The notes: generated by a model from the letters alone, not told the origin. A stretch of DNA of 64,000 nt from an uncultured Christensenellaceae bacterium (GCA_910586825.1 CAJUJF010000008.1:20211-84210), one strand, 5' to 3'; positions 45,194 to 55,203 are shown, counted from the first letter of the stretch. Made by a program: numbers and translations.

Positions 45194-45919
45194 ATGAAAG
45201 ATACGATCAAAATCACCGATAAGGGAACAACGAAGATGATTGCGCACCGCGGCGCCAGCGGTTTGGAGCGGGAAAACACGCTTCCCGCATTTATCGCGGC
45301 GGGAAATCGCAGTTATTTCGGCGCGGAATGCGATATTCACGTTACAAAAGACGGAAAATACGTCGTCTACCATGACGACGAAACGGGACGTTTATGCGAC
45401 AAAAACGTCGTGATCGAAGAGACGGAGTTTTCAACCCTCCGCGCGCTGAAATTAAAAGAACCCGACAGCGAAACATTCAGCGAAACTTTAAAAATTCCCA
45501 CGCCGGAAGAATATCTCTCCGTCCTGAGCCGATACGGAAAAGTTGCGGTTATCGAATTGAAAAATGCAATGAAGCCCGCGAATATTTGCGAAATCATTGA
45601 AATATGCAAACAATGCTATTCGTTGGATCGGATCGTTTTCATTTCGTTTTGCTTTGATAACCTCGTGGAAGTCCGCAAAATTTTACCGAAACAGCCCGTG
45701 CAGTTTCTCTGCGGCGATTGGTCGGACGAGTTGGAGGAAAAGCTCTCTACTCACCGGTTCGATCTGGATATCGGATGGTGGTCTTTAAACGAAGAGCGGA
45801 TCCGTTCCCTGCATGATAAGGGGATCAAAATAAACTGCTGGACTTGCGACGATGCGGAAAAAGCGGAACAGCTTGCTCTATGGGGAGTTGATTTTATTAC
45901 GACCAACATTTTGGAATAA
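45194..45919 (+). CDS. Glycerophosphodiester phosphodiesterase
   Basis: 241-residue GDPD: MIAHRGASGLERENTLPAF (catalytic HRG..., 15-33), the metal ligands E-x-D in GAECDIHVTKDG (48-59), catalytic His in VVYHDDETGRL (65-75), and the C-terminal INCWTCDDAEKAEQLALWGVDFITTN. No signal peptide, so cytosolic like UgpQ. Hydrolyses deacylated phospholipids to glycerol-3-phosphate. Its stop TAA is directly followed, in the same frame, by the remnant of an alpha-galactosidase. Confidence 0.92.
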   Translation: MKDTIKITDKGTTKMIAHRGASGLERENTLPAFIAAGNRSYFGAECDIHVTKDGKYVVYHDDETGRLCDKNVVIEETEFSTLRALKLKEPDSETFSETLKIPTPEEYLSVLSRYGKVAVIELKNAMKPANICEIIEICKQCYSLDRIVFISFCFDNLVEVRKILPKQPVQFLCGDWSDELEEKLSTHRFDLDIGWWSLNEERIRSLHDKGIKINCWTCDDAEKAEQLALWGVDFITTNILE

Positions 45920-47859
45920 GGGCGAAATCGGAAGGTTGAAAATAATACAGATATCTTTACGCGGAAAGACGGCGCGAGCATGTCGCGGTTGCGCTATGAA
46001 AGTTACCGCACGGAAAAGGGAGCGCCGAAATTTGCGGGGATCCCGCACGTGCGTACGGGCGGCGAAACCCTCATCGTCACGCTCAAAGACGATTTTTCCG
46101 ATATTGCGGTGGATTTGTATTATACCGTTTGCGCCGATTCCGACGTCCTCGTTCGCAGCGCGGTAATTCGGAATACGGGCAAAGATCCTATTTTATTGAA
46201 AAAAGCCTTTTCTTTCCGTACGCAGTTGCCGAACGGAAACTACAAAATGATGCGGCTGGCAGGGACTTAGGGACAAGAGCGTATTCCCGAAATTGCGCCG
46301 ATCGCCCACGGAATTACCCGATTGCAATCAACTTACGGCTGTACCTCCCATAACACGAACTGCTTTATGGGAATTTTAAAAGAGCATTGCACGGAAGAAG
46401 CGGGGGAGTGCGTCGGTATACAGCCTGTTTACAGCGGCTCTTTCGCCTTGACGGCGGAATGGTGCAAAAACGGACCGCTCACGTTGCAGGGCGGTATCAA
46501 CGATCTCGGTTTCGGCTGGGAGCTTGCGGGCGGGGAGAATTTCGTCACGCCGCAGGCGTTGCTCACGTATTCGGACAAAGGTCTCGGCGGCATGTCCCGA
46601 AGCATTCACGACTTTATCCGCGAGAGGATCGCCGACCCTGCATACGCTAGCAAGCGCCGTCCGATCGTCGTAAACAACTGGGAAGCGACTTATTTCGATT
46701 TCAACGAAGAAAAACTCTTCCGAATCATCGACGAAGCGAAAAAATTGGGGATCGACACGTTCGTTTTGGACGACGGCTGGTTCGGCAAGCGCGACAGCGA
46801 TTGGTCGGGATTAGGCGATTGGACCGTAAACGAAAAGAAGCTGAAAGGCGGATTAAAGACGATCATCGACCGCTGTAAACAAAACGGTTTGAAATTCGGG
46901 CTTTGGTTCGAACCCGAGATGATCAGCGAAGACAGCGATTTATACCGCTTACACCCCGATTGGGCGATCCATAAAGAGGGCGTGGAGCCTTGCAGAAGCC
47001 GCCAGCAACTCGTGTTGGATTTCACACGAAAAGAAGTGGTGGATCACGTCTTCGGCATGGTGTCCGCAATATTACGCGAGAACGATATTTCTTACGTGAA
47101 GTGGGATATGAACCGCAATATCACGGAGATATATTCCGACCGTCTTCCCGCGCACAGACAGGGCGAATTCATGCACCGATACATTCTCGGCGTGTACGAT
47201 TTGGCGGAACGGCTGACCGCCGCGTTTCCAAACGTGTTTTTCGAGGGCTGCGCTGGCGGCGGCGGAAGATTCGATGCCGGCGCGCTGTACTACTTTCCGC
47301 AGATCTGGACGAGCGACGATACCGACGGTTTTGAACGCACGAAAATTCAGTGGGGAACTTCCGTCTGCTATCCGTTGTCGAGCATGAGCTTCACGTATTC
47401 GTCTGTCCGAACCATCAGACGCAACGGATCACGCCGTTCGAAACGCGCGGGAACGTTGCGAGTTTAGGCGCTTTCGGCTATGAATTAGACCTCTCGAAAA
47501 TGACGGATACGGAAAAAGAACTTACGAAAAAACAGATTGACGCGTACAAGCGGACGGACGAACTCATTTTAAAAGGCGATCTGTACCGCTTGATGGATCC
47601 GCTCAATCAAAATTATTTTTGCATGATGGTCGTAAGCAAAGACAAAAGCGAAGCTTATGTGGTAGGCGAACGGATCCACGGACTGCCTTTCGACTACAAT
47701 CAGTACGTTTATTTGTGCGGACTCGACGGAGATGCGCTTTACAAGATCGAAGAACTAAGCGCCGTCGTCAGCGGACAGGCGCTGAAAAACGCTGGCTTGC
47801 TGTTGCCGAAACTTCCCGATTTCGGTTCCTGGACCTGGCATCTGAAAAAAGTGAAATAA
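45920..47859 (+). pseudogene. Broken GH36 alpha-galactosidase
   Basis: Remains of a RafA-type alpha-galactosidase (about 730 residues when intact). The first 70-90 residues are missing; homology starts right after the previous gene's stop (DIFTRKDGASMSRLRYESYR). An in-frame TAG at 46268-46270 replaces an expected Trp (AGT-stop-GQERIPEIAP). The main part then reads cleanly with VLDDGWFGKR, the nucleophile block KWDMNR and the acid/base block SDDTDGFER. A frameshift near 47390 moves the frame; it continues as CPNHQTQRITPFETRGNVA to FGSWTWHLKKVK. Three independent lesions make it a pseudogene. Confidence 0.9.
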
Positions 47860-47878
47860 ATATTAAAATAGGTAATAT

Positions 47879-49630
47879 ATGTTACAGAGAAACGAATATC
47901 CGTTCCCGCAATTCCGTCGGGATCATTGGCAAAATCTGAACGGCGAATGGGAATTTGCATTCGACGATAAGAACGAGGGCATCAAGCGCGGACTTTGGCG
48001 CGGCGATCAGCCGCTCGACTTAAAAATCGTCGTACCATTTTCTTATCAGTACAAGGCAAGCGGTATCGGCGACACCGCGCAGCACGACGTCGTTTGGTAT
48101 CGCCGCACATTCGAAATCGCCGAAGAAAACTTGGGAAAATGCGCGCTGTTACGATTCAATGCCGCGGACTATCGGACGGACGTCTGGATCAACGGCGTTC
48201 ACGCCGTCACGCACGAAGGGGGATTTTCGCCCTTTTCCGTCGATATCACCGATTATCTGAACGGCGGGAAGAACATAATCGTCGTGCGTTGTTTCGACGA
48301 TCTGGAAACCGCCGTCCCGCGCGGAAAACAGAGCTGGAAAGGGCATCCGTTCGCCTGTTTCTACGTGCCGAACACGGGGATCTGGCAAAGCGTATGGCTC
48401 GACTTTTTCGGCGCAGATTGCATCGCGGATTACGAGCTTCGCTCCGACATCGACAACCGTTGCGTGAAAAGCGAAATCCACACGTTGTACGGAACTGCGG
48501 ACGAGGCGGAAATCATTCTGACTTTTTGCGGAAAACAAATCGCGAAACAGCGCTTGGCGTTGACGCAAAAGCGCACGCGGATTACGATCGACCTTGCCGA
48601 TTGCGCATTTGATTTCGGCGACCTGCTTTGGAGCGTAGAAAATCCGAATCTCGTTTACGCGGACTTTATCTTATATGCAAACGGAAAAATTTCGGATACG
48701 GCGCATACGCGGCTGGGGTTTCGCAAAATTTATATCGATGAAACGGGGAAGATATGCTTGAACGATCGGCCCGTTTATCAGCGGCTTATTCTCGATCAAG
48801 GGTATTGGGTCGAAAGCGGACTTACGCCGCCGAGCGCTGAGGCGTTGAAAAAAGATATCGAATTGTCGAAAGCCATGGGCTTTAACGGCGCAAGAAAACA
48901 CCAGAAATTAGAAGATCCGTATTTCTATTATTACGCGGAGGAACTCGGATTTCTCACTTGGTGCGAAATGCCGAGCGCTTACACGTTCTGTGCGGAAGAG
49001 GTTGCGTCGGTCACGCGCGAATGGCAGGAAATTCTCAAAACCGCCAAAAACTTCACGAGCAATATCGCTTACGTCCCGTTAAACGAAAGTTGGGGGGTGC
49101 GCGAGGCGTGCACCAATAAAGCACAACAGGATTTTGCCAGAACGCTGTATTATCTCACCAAAAGTTTAGACGGTAAAAGGCTTGTCTCCACCAACGACGG
49201 TTTCGAAAATATCAATCCGACCGATTTTATTTCAATCCACGATTATAACATTTCCCGTGCGGAGGAGTTCCCCGTCAAATACCAAGAGGGGAAGTACGAC
49301 GGGCTCTATCCCGAGGGGTGGAGACTGTTTGCCGAAACGAATCGATATTGCGGGCAACCCGTACTGTTTACGGAATTCGGCGGCATGGCGATGAAAGCGG
49401 ATCAGAAAGAAGGGGCTTGGGGATATCAGGACGGCGAAGAAAGCGAAGATTCTTTTTTCCGGCACCTCGAAGAACTGATAGAAGGAATTGCGCTGACGGA
49501 ATTTCAGGGATACTGCTATACGCAGCTTACCGACGTGCAACAGGAAATTAACGGCTTGCTTCGCGCCGACCACACGCCGAAATTCGATCCTGAAAAACTT
49601 AAAAAAGTTTTTACCGGTCCACGCAGATAA
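47879..49630 (+). CDS. GH2-family glycoside hydrolase
   Basis: 583-residue family 2 glycosidase: N-terminal sugar-binding jelly roll (HWQNLNGEWEFAFDD...VWYRRTFEI; VWINGVHAVTHEGGFSPFSVDITDYL), immunoglobulin-like middle domain, TIM barrel from about 290. The acid/base Glu is in LNESWG (near 400) and the nucleophile in FTEFGG (near 500). No signal peptide, so it acts on imported oligosaccharides. Beta-galactosidase, beta-glucuronidase and beta-mannosidase activities are all possible. 19 bp after the broken alpha-galactosidase; a terminator follows. Confidence 0.88.
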   Translation: MLQRNEYPFPQFRRDHWQNLNGEWEFAFDDKNEGIKRGLWRGDQPLDLKIVVPFSYQYKASGIGDTAQHDVVWYRRTFEIAEENLGKCALLRFNAADYRTDVWINGVHAVTHEGGFSPFSVDITDYLNGGKNIIVVRCFDDLETAVPRGKQSWKGHPFACFYVPNTGIWQSVWLDFFGADCIADYELRSDIDNRCVKSEIHTLYGTADEAEIILTFCGKQIAKQRLALTQKRTRITIDLADCAFDFGDLLWSVENPNLVYADFILYANGKISDTAHTRLGFRKIYIDETGKICLNDRPVYQRLILDQGYWVESGLTPPSAEALKKDIELSKAMGFNGARKHQKLEDPYFYYYAEELGFLTWCEMPSAYTFCAEEVASVTREWQEILKTAKNFTSNIAYVPLNESWGVREACTNKAQQDFARTLYYLTKSLDGKRLVSTNDGFENINPTDFISIHDYNISRAEEFPVKYQEGKYDGLYPEGWRLFAETNRYCGQPVLFTEFGGMAMKADQKEGAWGYQDGEESEDSFFRHLEELIEGIALTEFQGYCYTQLTDVQQEINGLLRADHTPKFDPEKLKKVFTGPRR

Positions 49631-49643
49631 CCGCGTAAAATAT

Positions 49644-49684
49644 AAGCGGCATAAAATCAACCTTGATTTTATGCCGCTTTTTTA
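49644..49684 (+). terminator. Terminator of the glycosidase cluster
   Basis: 17-bp perfect stem AAGCGGCATAAAATCAA and its complement with a 2-nt loop core, then a T-run. Confidence 0.9.
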
Positions 49685-49751
49685 TCTGTAAAAGGATCAA
49701 TATTATTTTAACGAGTCGCGGATTCTTTTAAATCTTTCTTTTTTTGACAAA

Positions 49752-49796
49752 AAATAAATCCGGACCGCTTGCATTTCATTCGGTTCGGATTTATTT
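49752..49796 (-). terminator. Terminator of tRNA-Leu(CAA)
   Basis: AAATAAATCCG-G-ACCG / CGGT-T-CGGATTTATTT; T-rich downstream on the minus strand. Confidence 0.75.
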
Positions 49797-49801
49797 AACT
49801 T

Positions 49802-49888
49802 TGGTGCCGGTGATCGGGGTCGAACCGATACGGTATCACTACCACAGGATTTTGAGTCCAGCGCGTCTGCCAATTCCACCACACCGGC
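49802..49888 (-). tRNA. tRNA-Leu, anticodon CAA
   Basis: 87-nt class II tRNA with CCA encoded. Acceptor stem GCCGGTG/CACCGGC, discriminator A. Anticodon loop CTCAAAA gives anticodon CAA, reading UUG. A long variable arm (TGGTAGTGATACCG) and T-arm GGTTCGAC are present. The anticodon stem CTGGA/TCCTG carries one T-T mismatch. Confidence 0.95.
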
Positions 49889-49899
49889 AAAGCAAACAA

Positions 49900-49928
49900 A
49901 TTATACAATAATGCGATAGAAAAAGCAA
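49900..49928 (-). promoter_or_regulatory. Sigma-A promoter of tRNA-Leu(CAA)
   Basis: Minus strand TTGCTT (49923-49928), 17-nt spacer, TATAAT (49900-49905). Confidence 0.75.
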
Positions 49929-49946
49929 GTGTTTTTTTCGTATTTC

Positions 49947-49975
49947 TTGCAAAAAATCCGAATCCGTGTTACAAT
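49947..49975 (+). promoter_or_regulatory. Sigma-A promoter of polA (leaderless)
   Basis: TTGCAA (49947-49952), 17-nt spacer, TACAAT (49970-49975), then only 6 nt to the ATG at 49982, no RBS. Confidence 0.75.
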
Positions 49976-49981
49976 AATCGC

Positions 49982-52519
49982 ATGGAAAAACTGATCCTCA
50001 TTGACGGCAACAGCCTTTTAAATCGCGCCTTTTATGCCATGCGCCTGTTTACGACCAAAGACGGGCTTCCCACAAACGGAGTTTTCGGCTTTGTAAAATT
50101 GATTTTTAAAATCATCGACGACGAAAAACCCGAATATTTCGCAGTCGCGTTCGACGTTCACGCGCCTACGTTCCGGCATAAAATGTATACGCAATACAAA
50201 GGCACGCGCAAACCGATGCCCGAAGAACTCGTAAAACAGGTTCCCGTTTTGAAACAACTTTTAAAACTGATGGGAATCCGCACGATCGAATTGTCGGGAT
50301 ACGAAGCGGACGACGTGATCGGTACCGTTTCACGGAAATTCGACGAAGTTCAAACGTTGATCTATACGGGTGATCGCGACGCATATCAGTTGGTAAAAGA
50401 GAACGTCTGCGTTTGTTTTACCAAACGCGGAGTGAGCGATCTCGATCGGCTTACGGATAAAAATTTCCGCGATCTCGTCGGGCTGGAACCTTGGCAGATC
50501 GTAGAGGAAAAAGCGTTGATGGGGGATTCTTCCGACAACATTCCCGGCGTTCACGGTATCGGCGGGAAAACGGCGTTGGAACTGCTCCAAAAATACGAAA
50601 GCGTCGACGGCGTGTACGCGCATCTCGCAGAACTGACCGCTTCGCTTCAAAAAAAGCTGACCGCGGGAAAAGAATCCGCGGAATTGTCCCGCACGTTGGC
50701 TCGGATCGATACCAACGTACCGCTTACGCTTTCGCTCGAAAATTGTCGGCTGACCGTACCGTTCCCCAAAGAAGCGCGCGATGAATTCTTGCGTCTGGAA
50801 TTTCGCTCGTTGGTGGATTCCCGCTTTTTTGTTGCCGATCAAAATTCGGGGGTCCCGATCACGGAAGTCAACAACATAAACGAATGGATCGCATTGTGCG
50901 AAAAAGCAAAAGAATTCTCCGTATGCGTAAAAAACGGCGTTTGGCACGTTTGCACGAACGGAAACGAATATCTTTTACGAATCCGTGAAAACTTTTTGAC
51001 GCCGGGACTTTTTCAGGAAGATTTCAAACGGGCTTTATGCGAATTATTTCAAGCGGGGAGGACAGCCGTCTCTGCGGACATAAAAACTTTGATTCACCGC
51101 TTAGACGAGTTGAATATCGAATTCAACTGCAACGCGGAGGATTTGGGATTATTGAGATACCTCCTGGATTCCAATAACCGCCCGATCGACGAAGACGAAT
51201 TGGTCAAAGACTATTCTTTGCCTAAGGATAATTTAGCGTATGCCGTAAAACTTGCGTATGGTACGCTGTCCCGAAAGATTTCCGAAAACGCTAACGAGCA
51301 AAAGCTTTACCGCGAACTCGAACTTCCGCTTGCGTTCATCCTGCTCGACGTAGAACGGACGGGGGTATGCGTGGACGCCGACAAATTTCCGTCGTTTTCG
51401 GAAAAGTACAATGCCGAACTCGAAACGCTTTCGGAAGAAATATTCCGCTTGGCGGGAGAACGGTTTAACTTAAATTCACCGTTCCAGCTTTCGGATATCC
51501 TCTTCGGCAAACTCGGAATCGAAAGCAAGGGAATTAAAAAGAGCCATCGCGGCGGATTTTCCACAAGCGCGGAGGTGCTTGAAAAGCTTTCCGAAGAATA
51601 CGAAATCGCGAAAAAAATTCTGCGGTACCGCGAAGTTCAGAAGTTACTGTCCACCTATATCGACGGAATCCGTCCTTTGATATCGAACGGAAAAATTCAC
51701 ACGACGTACAATCAGACGATTGCGACGACCGGTCGCTTGTCGAGCGCCAATCCGAACTTGCAAAATATTCCCGTAAGAACCGACGAGGGAAGGGAGCTTC
51801 GGAAACTGTTCGTAGCGGAAAAGGGCAACATGCTCGTCGATGCGGATTATTCACAAATCGAACTCCGTCTGCTTGCGCATTTTTCGGGCTGTAAGGCGTT
51901 GTGCGAAGCCTATCGGAACGGAGAAGACGTGCATGCCGCAACCGCTTCGCACATTTTCGGCGTTCCGCTGAAAGAGGTAACGCCCTCGTTGCGCCGCCGT
52001 GCCAAAACGATCAATTTCGGAATCGTTTACGGTATGAGCCGTTTCGGTCTGGCAAAGGACATCGGATGTTCGCCGACCGAAGCGCAGGAATACCTCGACA
52101 AATACTTTTCAACCCATCGGGAAGTCAAAGACTTTATGGACGAAACCGTACGGCGCGCAAAGGAAGAGGGCTATATCACGACCATTCTCGGAAGAAGGCG
52201 TTTTATACCGGAATTGCAGTCTTCAAACTATAATCTGCGTTCTTTCGGCGAGCGGGCGGCAATGAACATGCCGTTGCAGGGAAGCGCGGCGGATATTATC
52301 AAGATCGCAATGATCCGCGTCGCCGATCGTTTAAAAACCGAAAAATTATCGGCGAAAATGGTATTGCAGGTACACGACGAATTGCTGTTGGATTCGCCGG
52401 AATCCGAACTTGATCGCGCCGCGAAAATTTTGAAAGAGGAAATGGAAAGCGCATTAAAGCTTAACGTACCGTTGATCGCCGAAGTGTCCGTCGGCAGGAG
52501 TTGGTATGACGCAAAATAG
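49982..52519 (+). CDS. polA: DNA polymerase I
   Basis: 845-residue Pol I for Okazaki fragment processing and repair. The 5'-3' exonuclease domain (1 to about 290: LILIDGNSLLNRAFYAM, SGYEADDVIGT, TGDRDAYQL, MGDSSDNIPGVHGIGGKTA) is intact. The middle domain lacks the DxE metal motif of proofreading exonucleases, as in Bacillus-type Pol I. Polymerase motifs: A DADYSQIELRLLAHF near 620, B RRAKTINFGIVYGMSRFG near 672, C VHDELLLDSP near 798. The mRNA looks leaderless. The 3' end overlaps coaE by 14 nt. Confidence 0.97.
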   Translation: MEKLILIDGNSLLNRAFYAMRLFTTKDGLPTNGVFGFVKLIFKIIDDEKPEYFAVAFDVHAPTFRHKMYTQYKGTRKPMPEELVKQVPVLKQLLKLMGIRTIELSGYEADDVIGTVSRKFDEVQTLIYTGDRDAYQLVKENVCVCFTKRGVSDLDRLTDKNFRDLVGLEPWQIVEEKALMGDSSDNIPGVHGIGGKTALELLQKYESVDGVYAHLAELTASLQKKLTAGKESAELSRTLARIDTNVPLTLSLENCRLTVPFPKEARDEFLRLEFRSLVDSRFFVADQNSGVPITEVNNINEWIALCEKAKEFSVCVKNGVWHVCTNGNEYLLRIRENFLTPGLFQEDFKRALCELFQAGRTAVSADIKTLIHRLDELNIEFNCNAEDLGLLRYLLDSNNRPIDEDELVKDYSLPKDNLAYAVKLAYGTLSRKISENANEQKLYRELELPLAFILLDVERTGVCVDADKFPSFSEKYNAELETLSEEIFRLAGERFNLNSPFQLSDILFGKLGIESKGIKKSHRGGFSTSAEVLEKLSEEYEIAKKILRYREVQKLLSTYIDGIRPLISNGKIHTTYNQTIATTGRLSSANPNLQNIPVRTDEGRELRKLFVAEKGNMLVDADYSQIELRLLAHFSGCKALCEAYRNGEDVHAATASHIFGVPLKEVTPSLRRRAKTINFGIVYGMSRFGLAKDIGCSPTEAQEYLDKYFSTHREVKDFMDETVRRAKEEGYITTILGRRRFIPELQSSNYNLRSFGERAAMNMPLQGSAADIIKIAMIRVADRLKTEKLSAKMVLQVHDELLLDSPESELDRAAKILKEEMESALKLNVPLIAEVSVGRSWYDAK

Positions 52520-53123
52520 AAGATACGCCGTTACCGGCGGGATCGGGAGCGGAAAAAGCGTGTTCTGCGAACTCTTAAAAAAACGCGGATATCCCGTTTT
52601 CTCGTGCGACGAAATATCCGCACTGCTCTGGCAGGACCCCGAATACCGTGACGGACTTTCGGCGTTATTTCCCGAATATACCGTTCGTGGAGAAATCGTA
52701 AAGAGCAAATTATCGGAAGCGGTTTTCTTGAATGAAAGCGCGCTGAATAAGTTAAACACATACAGTCACGCAAAGATCATGGCGCGTCTGTTCGCGTTGA
52801 CCGAACAGACAAAGATCAGTTTTTGCGAAGTGCCGTTACTGTTTGAAAACGGTTTGGAAACCCGTTTCGACGGCGTTATCGTGTTAACGCGCGATCGGGA
52901 AAGCCGAATCCGTTCCGTCGCCGAACGGAGTAATTTGACGCGGCAAGAAGTTCTTGCCCGCATAAAAACGCAATTCGATTACAGCCGCCTTCCGCTAAAT
53001 CCAAATTGCAAATGCGTCGTCGTGCAAAACGACGGCTCTCGGGAAGATCTCGGCCACAAGCTTTCGGCGGTCTTGTCGGAAATGGGATTGGCGCTCTACA
53101 ATACCGGAAGCAAGATTGTTTAA
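52506..53123 (+). CDS. coaE: Dephospho-CoA kinase
   Basis: 205-residue P-loop kinase for the last step of CoA synthesis. P-loop GGIGSGKSVF (11-20), SCDEISALLW near 34 (catalytic Asp), the CoA-lid part EVPLLFENGLETRFDGVIVL near 109 and SVAERSNLTRQEVLARIKTQF near 137. Length normal. RBS AGGAG lies inside the end of polA, the usual Firmicutes order. Confidence 0.94.
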   Translation: MTQNRRYAVTGGIGSGKSVFCELLKKRGYPVFSCDEISALLWQDPEYRDGLSALFPEYTVRGEIVKSKLSEAVFLNESALNKLNTYSHAKIMARLFALTEQTKISFCEVPLLFENGLETRFDGVIVLTRDRESRIRSVAERSNLTRQEVLARIKTQFDYSRLPLNPNCKCVVVQNDGSREDLGHKLSAVLSEMGLALYNTGSKIV

Positions 53124-53209
53124 TCCGCTTACTTTCCGTGTATATATAATCGTAGGCGGTTGCGTAAAAAACGAAAACTAAACCCGCCGCAAAAAGGAGC
53201 AATGGAACT

Positions 53210-54283
53210 ATGATCATCGGAATTGTCGTCGGAATTATTTTTTTGGCGATAGTGGGTGCCGGCATCGCCGCTGCGGTGCTTTTTTTGAAAAGAAGAAAAC
53301 GCGCGTTTATGTGGGGCGGTATCGGAATAAGCGTAGCTTTTACCGTTTTGTTTTTCATGATCCCGTTCAGTTTTCATACCGTCAATCCCGGACAGATAGC
53401 CGTCGTAAAGCATTTGGGGAAAGCAACGGCGGTACGCACTTCGGGTACGTATTTCGATTTTTGGATCACCGATCAGTATGAAATGTACGATGCCAAGGTC
53501 CAGAATCTCGAAATCAAAGCGAATACATATTCCAAAGACGCACAAACCATGGACATTGCCATGACGGTGCAGTTTCAGATCAAATCGGAAAACGGAATTT
53601 TGATCGCGGAACGGTATGGCAGTATCCAGGCGCTCACCAAACGTTTGGAGTCCGTTGCCGTAGAAAAAACAAAAGCGTCGTTGTCCTCTTATTCCGCCAT
53701 GGAAATCATCGAAAAACGTTCGACCATTTCCCCGCAGGTAGAAACGGTTATCAAAGCAGCCGTCGACGAAACGTTCTACGTAAACATTGAAAAAGTCGTT
53801 TTGACGAATATCGATTTTTCCAGCGCATTCGAACAAACCGTAGAGGATAAAATGATTGCCGAACAGGAAAAGTTAAAGGCGGAATACGAGAAAGAAACCG
53901 CAATCATCAAAGCGGAACAGGAACTCGAAGTCGCGAAATTACAGGCAAACGCCAGAATCGAAGCGGCGAAAGGGGATGCGGAAGCGCGTTTACTTGCCGC
54001 GCAGGCGGAGGCGAATGCTCTCCAAGCCAAATCGATCGAAATAGCGCGTGCGCTCGGTTTCACGATTCGGGAAAAGTCCTTGCAGGACGAAGAGGGCAAC
54101 GTTTCGATAAAATACGAAATCGATTTCACCGATAAAACGCAAGAAGAAGTCGCGGTGATCGTGGAATATCTGAAATACGTAGAATATTTGCAGACATGGG
54201 ACGGAAAACTCCCCGACGTCGTCGTAACGAACGGAAACGCAACGTTGCTTTTGCCCGGATACGGAACGGAAAAAGAATCCTAA
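53210..54283 (+). CDS. SPFH/prohibitin-family membrane protein
   Basis: 357-residue protein with two N-terminal hydrophobic segments (about 2-26 and 34-53), an SPFH domain (about 55-210: NPGQIAVVKHLGKATAVRTSGTYF..., MTVQFQIKSENGILIAERYG), and a long Ala/Glu-rich coiled coil (about 215-290: EQEKLKAEYEKETAIIKAEQELEVAKLQA), then a short beta-containing tail. Prohibitin-like proteins of this type form membrane cages or microdomains. Sits between coaE and slt, which are neighbours in many Firmicutes. RBS AAAGGAG. Confidence 0.85.
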   Translation: MIIGIVVGIIFLAIVGAGIAAAVLFLKRRKRAFMWGGIGISVAFTVLFFMIPFSFHTVNPGQIAVVKHLGKATAVRTSGTYFDFWITDQYEMYDAKVQNLEIKANTYSKDAQTMDIAMTVQFQIKSENGILIAERYGSIQALTKRLESVAVEKTKASLSSYSAMEIIEKRSTISPQVETVIKAAVDETFYVNIEKVVLTNIDFSSAFEQTVEDKMIAEQEKLKAEYEKETAIIKAEQELEVAKLQANARIEAAKGDAEARLLAAQAEANALQAKSIEIARALGFTIREKSLQDEEGNVSIKYEIDFTDKTQEEVAVIVEYLKYVEYLQTWDGKLPDVVVTNGNATLLLPGYGTEKES

Positions 54284-54369
54284 CAGGAAGGTTGCGGCGG
54301 AGAATGATCTCCGCCGCATTTTCTATGCGAACGGGGAAAGTTTTATATCGTAAGCACATACTGTAAGAA

Positions 54370-54912
54370 ATGAGAGAAAATATCCGACGCAACGTCTTCG
54401 CCGTGCTGATCGCAATTTTACTGCTGTTCGCCGTAACGGGCATTCCTTATTTTGTGTTGCGAGCCAATTATCCTCGTCCGCACTACAAAACGGTTTCCGA
54501 GAGCGGATTGCCTGATTCCCTTGTTTATGCCGTCATAAAGGCCGAAAGCGATTTTGACGAAGCGGCAATCAGCAAGGCTGGCGCGATCGGTTTAATGCAG
54601 CTCATGCCCGCAACCGCCGAGTTTATCTGTTCGCGGGAAAAAATCGTATTCGAAAAAGAACGTTTAAAAGAAGCTTCTTACAATATCAAACTTGGCTGCA
54701 AATATCTCAGTTACCTTTGCGAACGCTTTCCCGCCGTCGAGACCGCGCTGTGCGCATACAATGCGGGCGAGGGGACCGTAAGAACGTGGTTAAAGGATCC
54801 CGAACTCTCGCCCGACGGAATCCGTTTATCCGAGATTCCTTATTCGGAGACGCGAGCCTACTTGAAAAAAATTCTGAAATACCGAAAAATTTATGAAAAT
54901 TTATATCGTTAA
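54370..54912 (+). CDS. Membrane-anchored lytic transglycosylase (SLT domain)
   Basis: 180-residue protein: N-terminal membrane anchor (VFAVLIAILLLFAVTGIPYFVL, 9-30) and an extracellular Slt70-type domain with catalytic Glu in VIKAESDFDEAAISKAGAIGLMQLMPATA (55-83), YNIKLGCKYL near 107 and ALCAYNAGEGTVRTWL near 126. Cleaves peptidoglycan glycan strands between MurNAc and GlcNAc. The small size is usual for the yjbJ/cwlQ-like forms in Clostridia. Confidence 0.92.
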   Translation: MRENIRRNVFAVLIAILLLFAVTGIPYFVLRANYPRPHYKTVSESGLPDSLVYAVIKAESDFDEAAISKAGAIGLMQLMPATAEFICSREKIVFEKERLKEASYNIKLGCKYLSYLCERFPAVETALCAYNAGEGTVRTWLKDPELSPDGIRLSEIPYSETRAYLKKILKYRKIYENLYR

Positions 54913-54915
54913 AAC

Positions 54916-54944
54916 TTGACTTTTCATTTTGAATGGGGTACAAT
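54916..54944 (+). promoter_or_regulatory. Sigma-A promoter of tRNA-Leu(AAG)
   Basis: TTGACT (54916-54921), 17-nt spacer, TACAAT (54939-54944). Confidence 0.8.
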
Positions 54945-54973
54945 AACAAAGCTCTGTTTCAGAGCGTATCCAA

Positions 54974-55058
54974 GCGGTCGTGGCGGAACTGGCAGACGCG
55001 CAAGACTAAGGATCTTGTGGTTCACCCCATGCAGGTTCGATTCCTGTCGACCGCACCA
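54974..55058 (+). tRNA. tRNA-Leu, anticodon AAG
   Basis: 85-nt class II tRNA with encoded CCA. Acceptor GCGGTCG/CGACCGC, anticodon stem CAAGA/TCTTG with loop CTAAGGA giving AAG (reads CUU/CUC after A34 editing). Variable arm GGTTCACCCCATG, T-arm CAGGTTCGATTCCTG. Marks the boundary to the AT-rich accessory region. Confidence 0.95.
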
Positions 55059-55061
55059 TCT

Positions 55062-55121
55062 TTGTAGGACGAAAATACTGTCCTACAACATAAAGCCCGA
55101 AAACGGAAGTTTTCGGGCTTT
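55062..55121 (+). terminator. Two hairpins ending the tRNA-Leu unit
   Basis: TTGTAGGAC/GTCCTACAA (55062-55088), then the strong stem AAAGCCCGAAAAC/GTTTTCGGGCTTT with loop GGAA (55092-55121). Confidence 0.85.
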
Positions 55122-55203
55122 ATTGTACTATATATTGTGGTTTTGAGCAAAATCTGCTGTTTTTGGTTTTGACTACTGTCTTTTTGCTTGTTTTAATTAA
55201 AAA

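Noticed and set aside
46322..47467. Stand-alone 381-residue glycosidase
   Set aside because: It is the middle of a GH36 enzyme in the same frame as the piece before the TAG, with the rest after a frameshift.
49982..52519. Loss of proofreading in PolA as an anomaly
   Set aside because: Absence of the exonuclease DxE motif is common in Bacillus-type Pol I.
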